This document shows, piece by piece, positions 63,315 through 64,000 of a stretch of 64,000 nt of DNA. The notes beneath the pieces are model-generated. The model was given only the letters and a program-made list of their open reading frames with translations, was not told where the DNA came from and did not search any database. The stretch is from an uncultured Christensenellaceae bacterium (GTDB lineage: Bacteria; Bacillota; Clostridia; Christensenellales; UBA3700): the NCBI GenBank assembly GCA_944381325.1, contig CALWKS010000001.1, forward strand, positions 62,001 through 126,000, read 5' to 3'. Position 1 is the first letter of the stretch. Every line of letters starts with the position of its first letter. A program made the position numbers and the translations under genes.

Positions 63315-64000
63315 ATGTTGGAGAGTAAAAACGTACTTGTGGCGGTAACGGGCGGCATTGCCTGTTACAAGGCGTGCGGACTCGTATCCGCACTCAGGAA
63401 GGCGGGTGCTTGCGTAAACGTCGTCATGACTGCGCACGCATGTGAATTCGTTGCGCCGCTTACGTTTGAAACTCTCTCCAATAATCCCGTTGCCTGCGAT
63501 ATGTTCGCCCCAAAAGAGCATTGGGAGGTAGAACACATATCTCTGGCAAAGAAGGCTGATCTTGTGATAATCGCGCCCGCTACCGCCAACGTTATAGACA
63601 AACTCGCGGCAGGCATTGCGGACGATATGCTGACAACGACGCTGCTTGCTACCAAAGCGCACGTGCTTGTCTGCCCTGCGATGAACACCGCCATGTATGC
63701 AAACGAAGCGGTGCAGAAAGCTATAGAAACGCTGAAAAATCGCGGATACGAATTCTTAGAGCCCGCTACCGGACTGCTTGCGTGCGGAGACGTCGGCAAG
63801 GGCAGAATGAGCGAGCCTGAAGACATATTCGCGCGTGCTCTCGATATCCTTATGCCCAAGCGAGACTACGTCAGCAAGACGGTGATGGTTACCGCAGGCG
63901 CTACGAGAGAGGATATAGACGGGGTGCGTTTCATATCCAACTACAGCAGCGGAAAAATGGGCATCGAGATCGCAAAAGCTGTCAAGAACAGAGGCGGCAA
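63315..64000 (+). CDS. coaBC: Phosphopantothenoylcysteine decarboxylase/synthetase CoaBC (partial, runs off the window)
   Basis: The first 228 codons cover the whole CoaC flavoprotein domain: VAVTGGIACYKA, the active His in VEHISLAKKADLVIIAPATANVI, PAMNTAMY, and the catalytic Cys in GLLACGDVGKGRM. The start of CoaB follows (VMVTAGATREDIDGVRFISNYSSGKMG). It joins cysteine to phosphopantothenate and decarboxylates the product, two steps to coenzyme A. The start is 3 nt after rpoZ with only a weak ribosome site, so coupling is likely. The rest of CoaB is beyond 64000. Confidence 0.96.
   Translation, partial: MLESKNVLVAVTGGIACYKACGLVSALRKAGACVNVVMTAHACEFVAPLTFETLSNNPVACDMFAPKEHWEVEHISLAKKADLVIIAPATANVIDKLAAGIADDMLTTTLLATKAHVLVCPAMNTAMYANEAVQKAIETLKNRGYEFLEPATGLLACGDVGKGRMSEPEDIFARALDILMPKRDYVSKTVMVTAGATREDIDGVRFISNYSSGKMGIEIAKAVKNRGG

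Noticed and set aside
62457..63662. A 401-codon minus-strand open frame across gmk, rpoZ and coaBC
   Set aside because: It is antisense to three recognised genes, with no ribosome site or known motif.

Overview
The window reads as chromosomal core DNA of an anaerobic, Gram-positive, endospore-lineage Firmicute (Clostridia-like, probably an uncultured gut lineage). This is inferred from gene content: a CtsR-McsA-McsB-ClpC operon, HrcA with a CIRCE operator, the sporulation genes yqfC and yqfD beside phoH, pgpH and ybeY, pyruvate phosphate dikinase, a YqzL-type peptide between era and recO, and medium G+C by eye. No rRNA, tRNA, CRISPR array, insertion sequence or prophage was seen.

Layout: 1-768, minus strand, glycerophosphodiesterase (partial) and a LUD protein. 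870-6766, plus strand, aminotransferase, lepA, hemW, then (after a convergent 48-residue zinc ribbon) a membrane protein and an acetyltransferase. 6830-6940, a candidate small RNA. 7042-8268, minus strand, an M28 peptidase with embedded membrane segments. 8493-10544, a small membrane protein and three related small lipoproteins. 10893-15537, an orphan PTS IIC-like transporter, pepF and dnaB. 15653-22139, the yqfC-yqfD-phoH-pgpH-ybeY-cdd-era-yqzL-recO cluster. 22325-30169, ppdK, an SOS-type Y-family polymerase, a BioY-BioB fusion under a BirA-type operator, a membrane protein and galU. 30617-35198, ctsR-mcsA-mcsB-clpC. 35471-43093, a ZIP transporter and the phosphate regulon pstS-pstCA(fused)-pstB-phoU-phoP-phoR. 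43304-47600, hpf, an acetyltransferase and a very large lipoprotein. 47895-55938, hrcA-grpE-dnaK-dnaJ, then prmA-rsmE-mtaB-hit. 56078-61346, rpsU, an unknown basic protein, pcrA and ligA. 61563-64000, yicC-gmk-rpoZ-coaBC (partial).

Working together: two heat-shock circuits (CtsR and HrcA) sit in one window, each with a readable operator at its own promoter. Phosphate uptake and its two-component control form one continuous unit. The yqf/era cluster joins rRNA maturation, second-messenger turnover, sporulation and repair, as in other Firmicutes.

The most unusual points are: at least five genes whose consensus promoter places the start site on the initiation codon with no Shine-Dalgarno (leaderless mRNAs); the BioY-BioB fusion; the PstC-PstA fusion; a paralogous trio of unknown lipoproteins; a phoH gene that appears to start at AUU; a PgpH lacking its extracellular domain; an M28 peptidase whose metal ligands are separated by membrane segments; and a compact small RNA candidate. 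No single spectacular new system was found. The lipoprotein trio, the small RNA and the leaderless-promoter class are the best candidates for undescribed biology.
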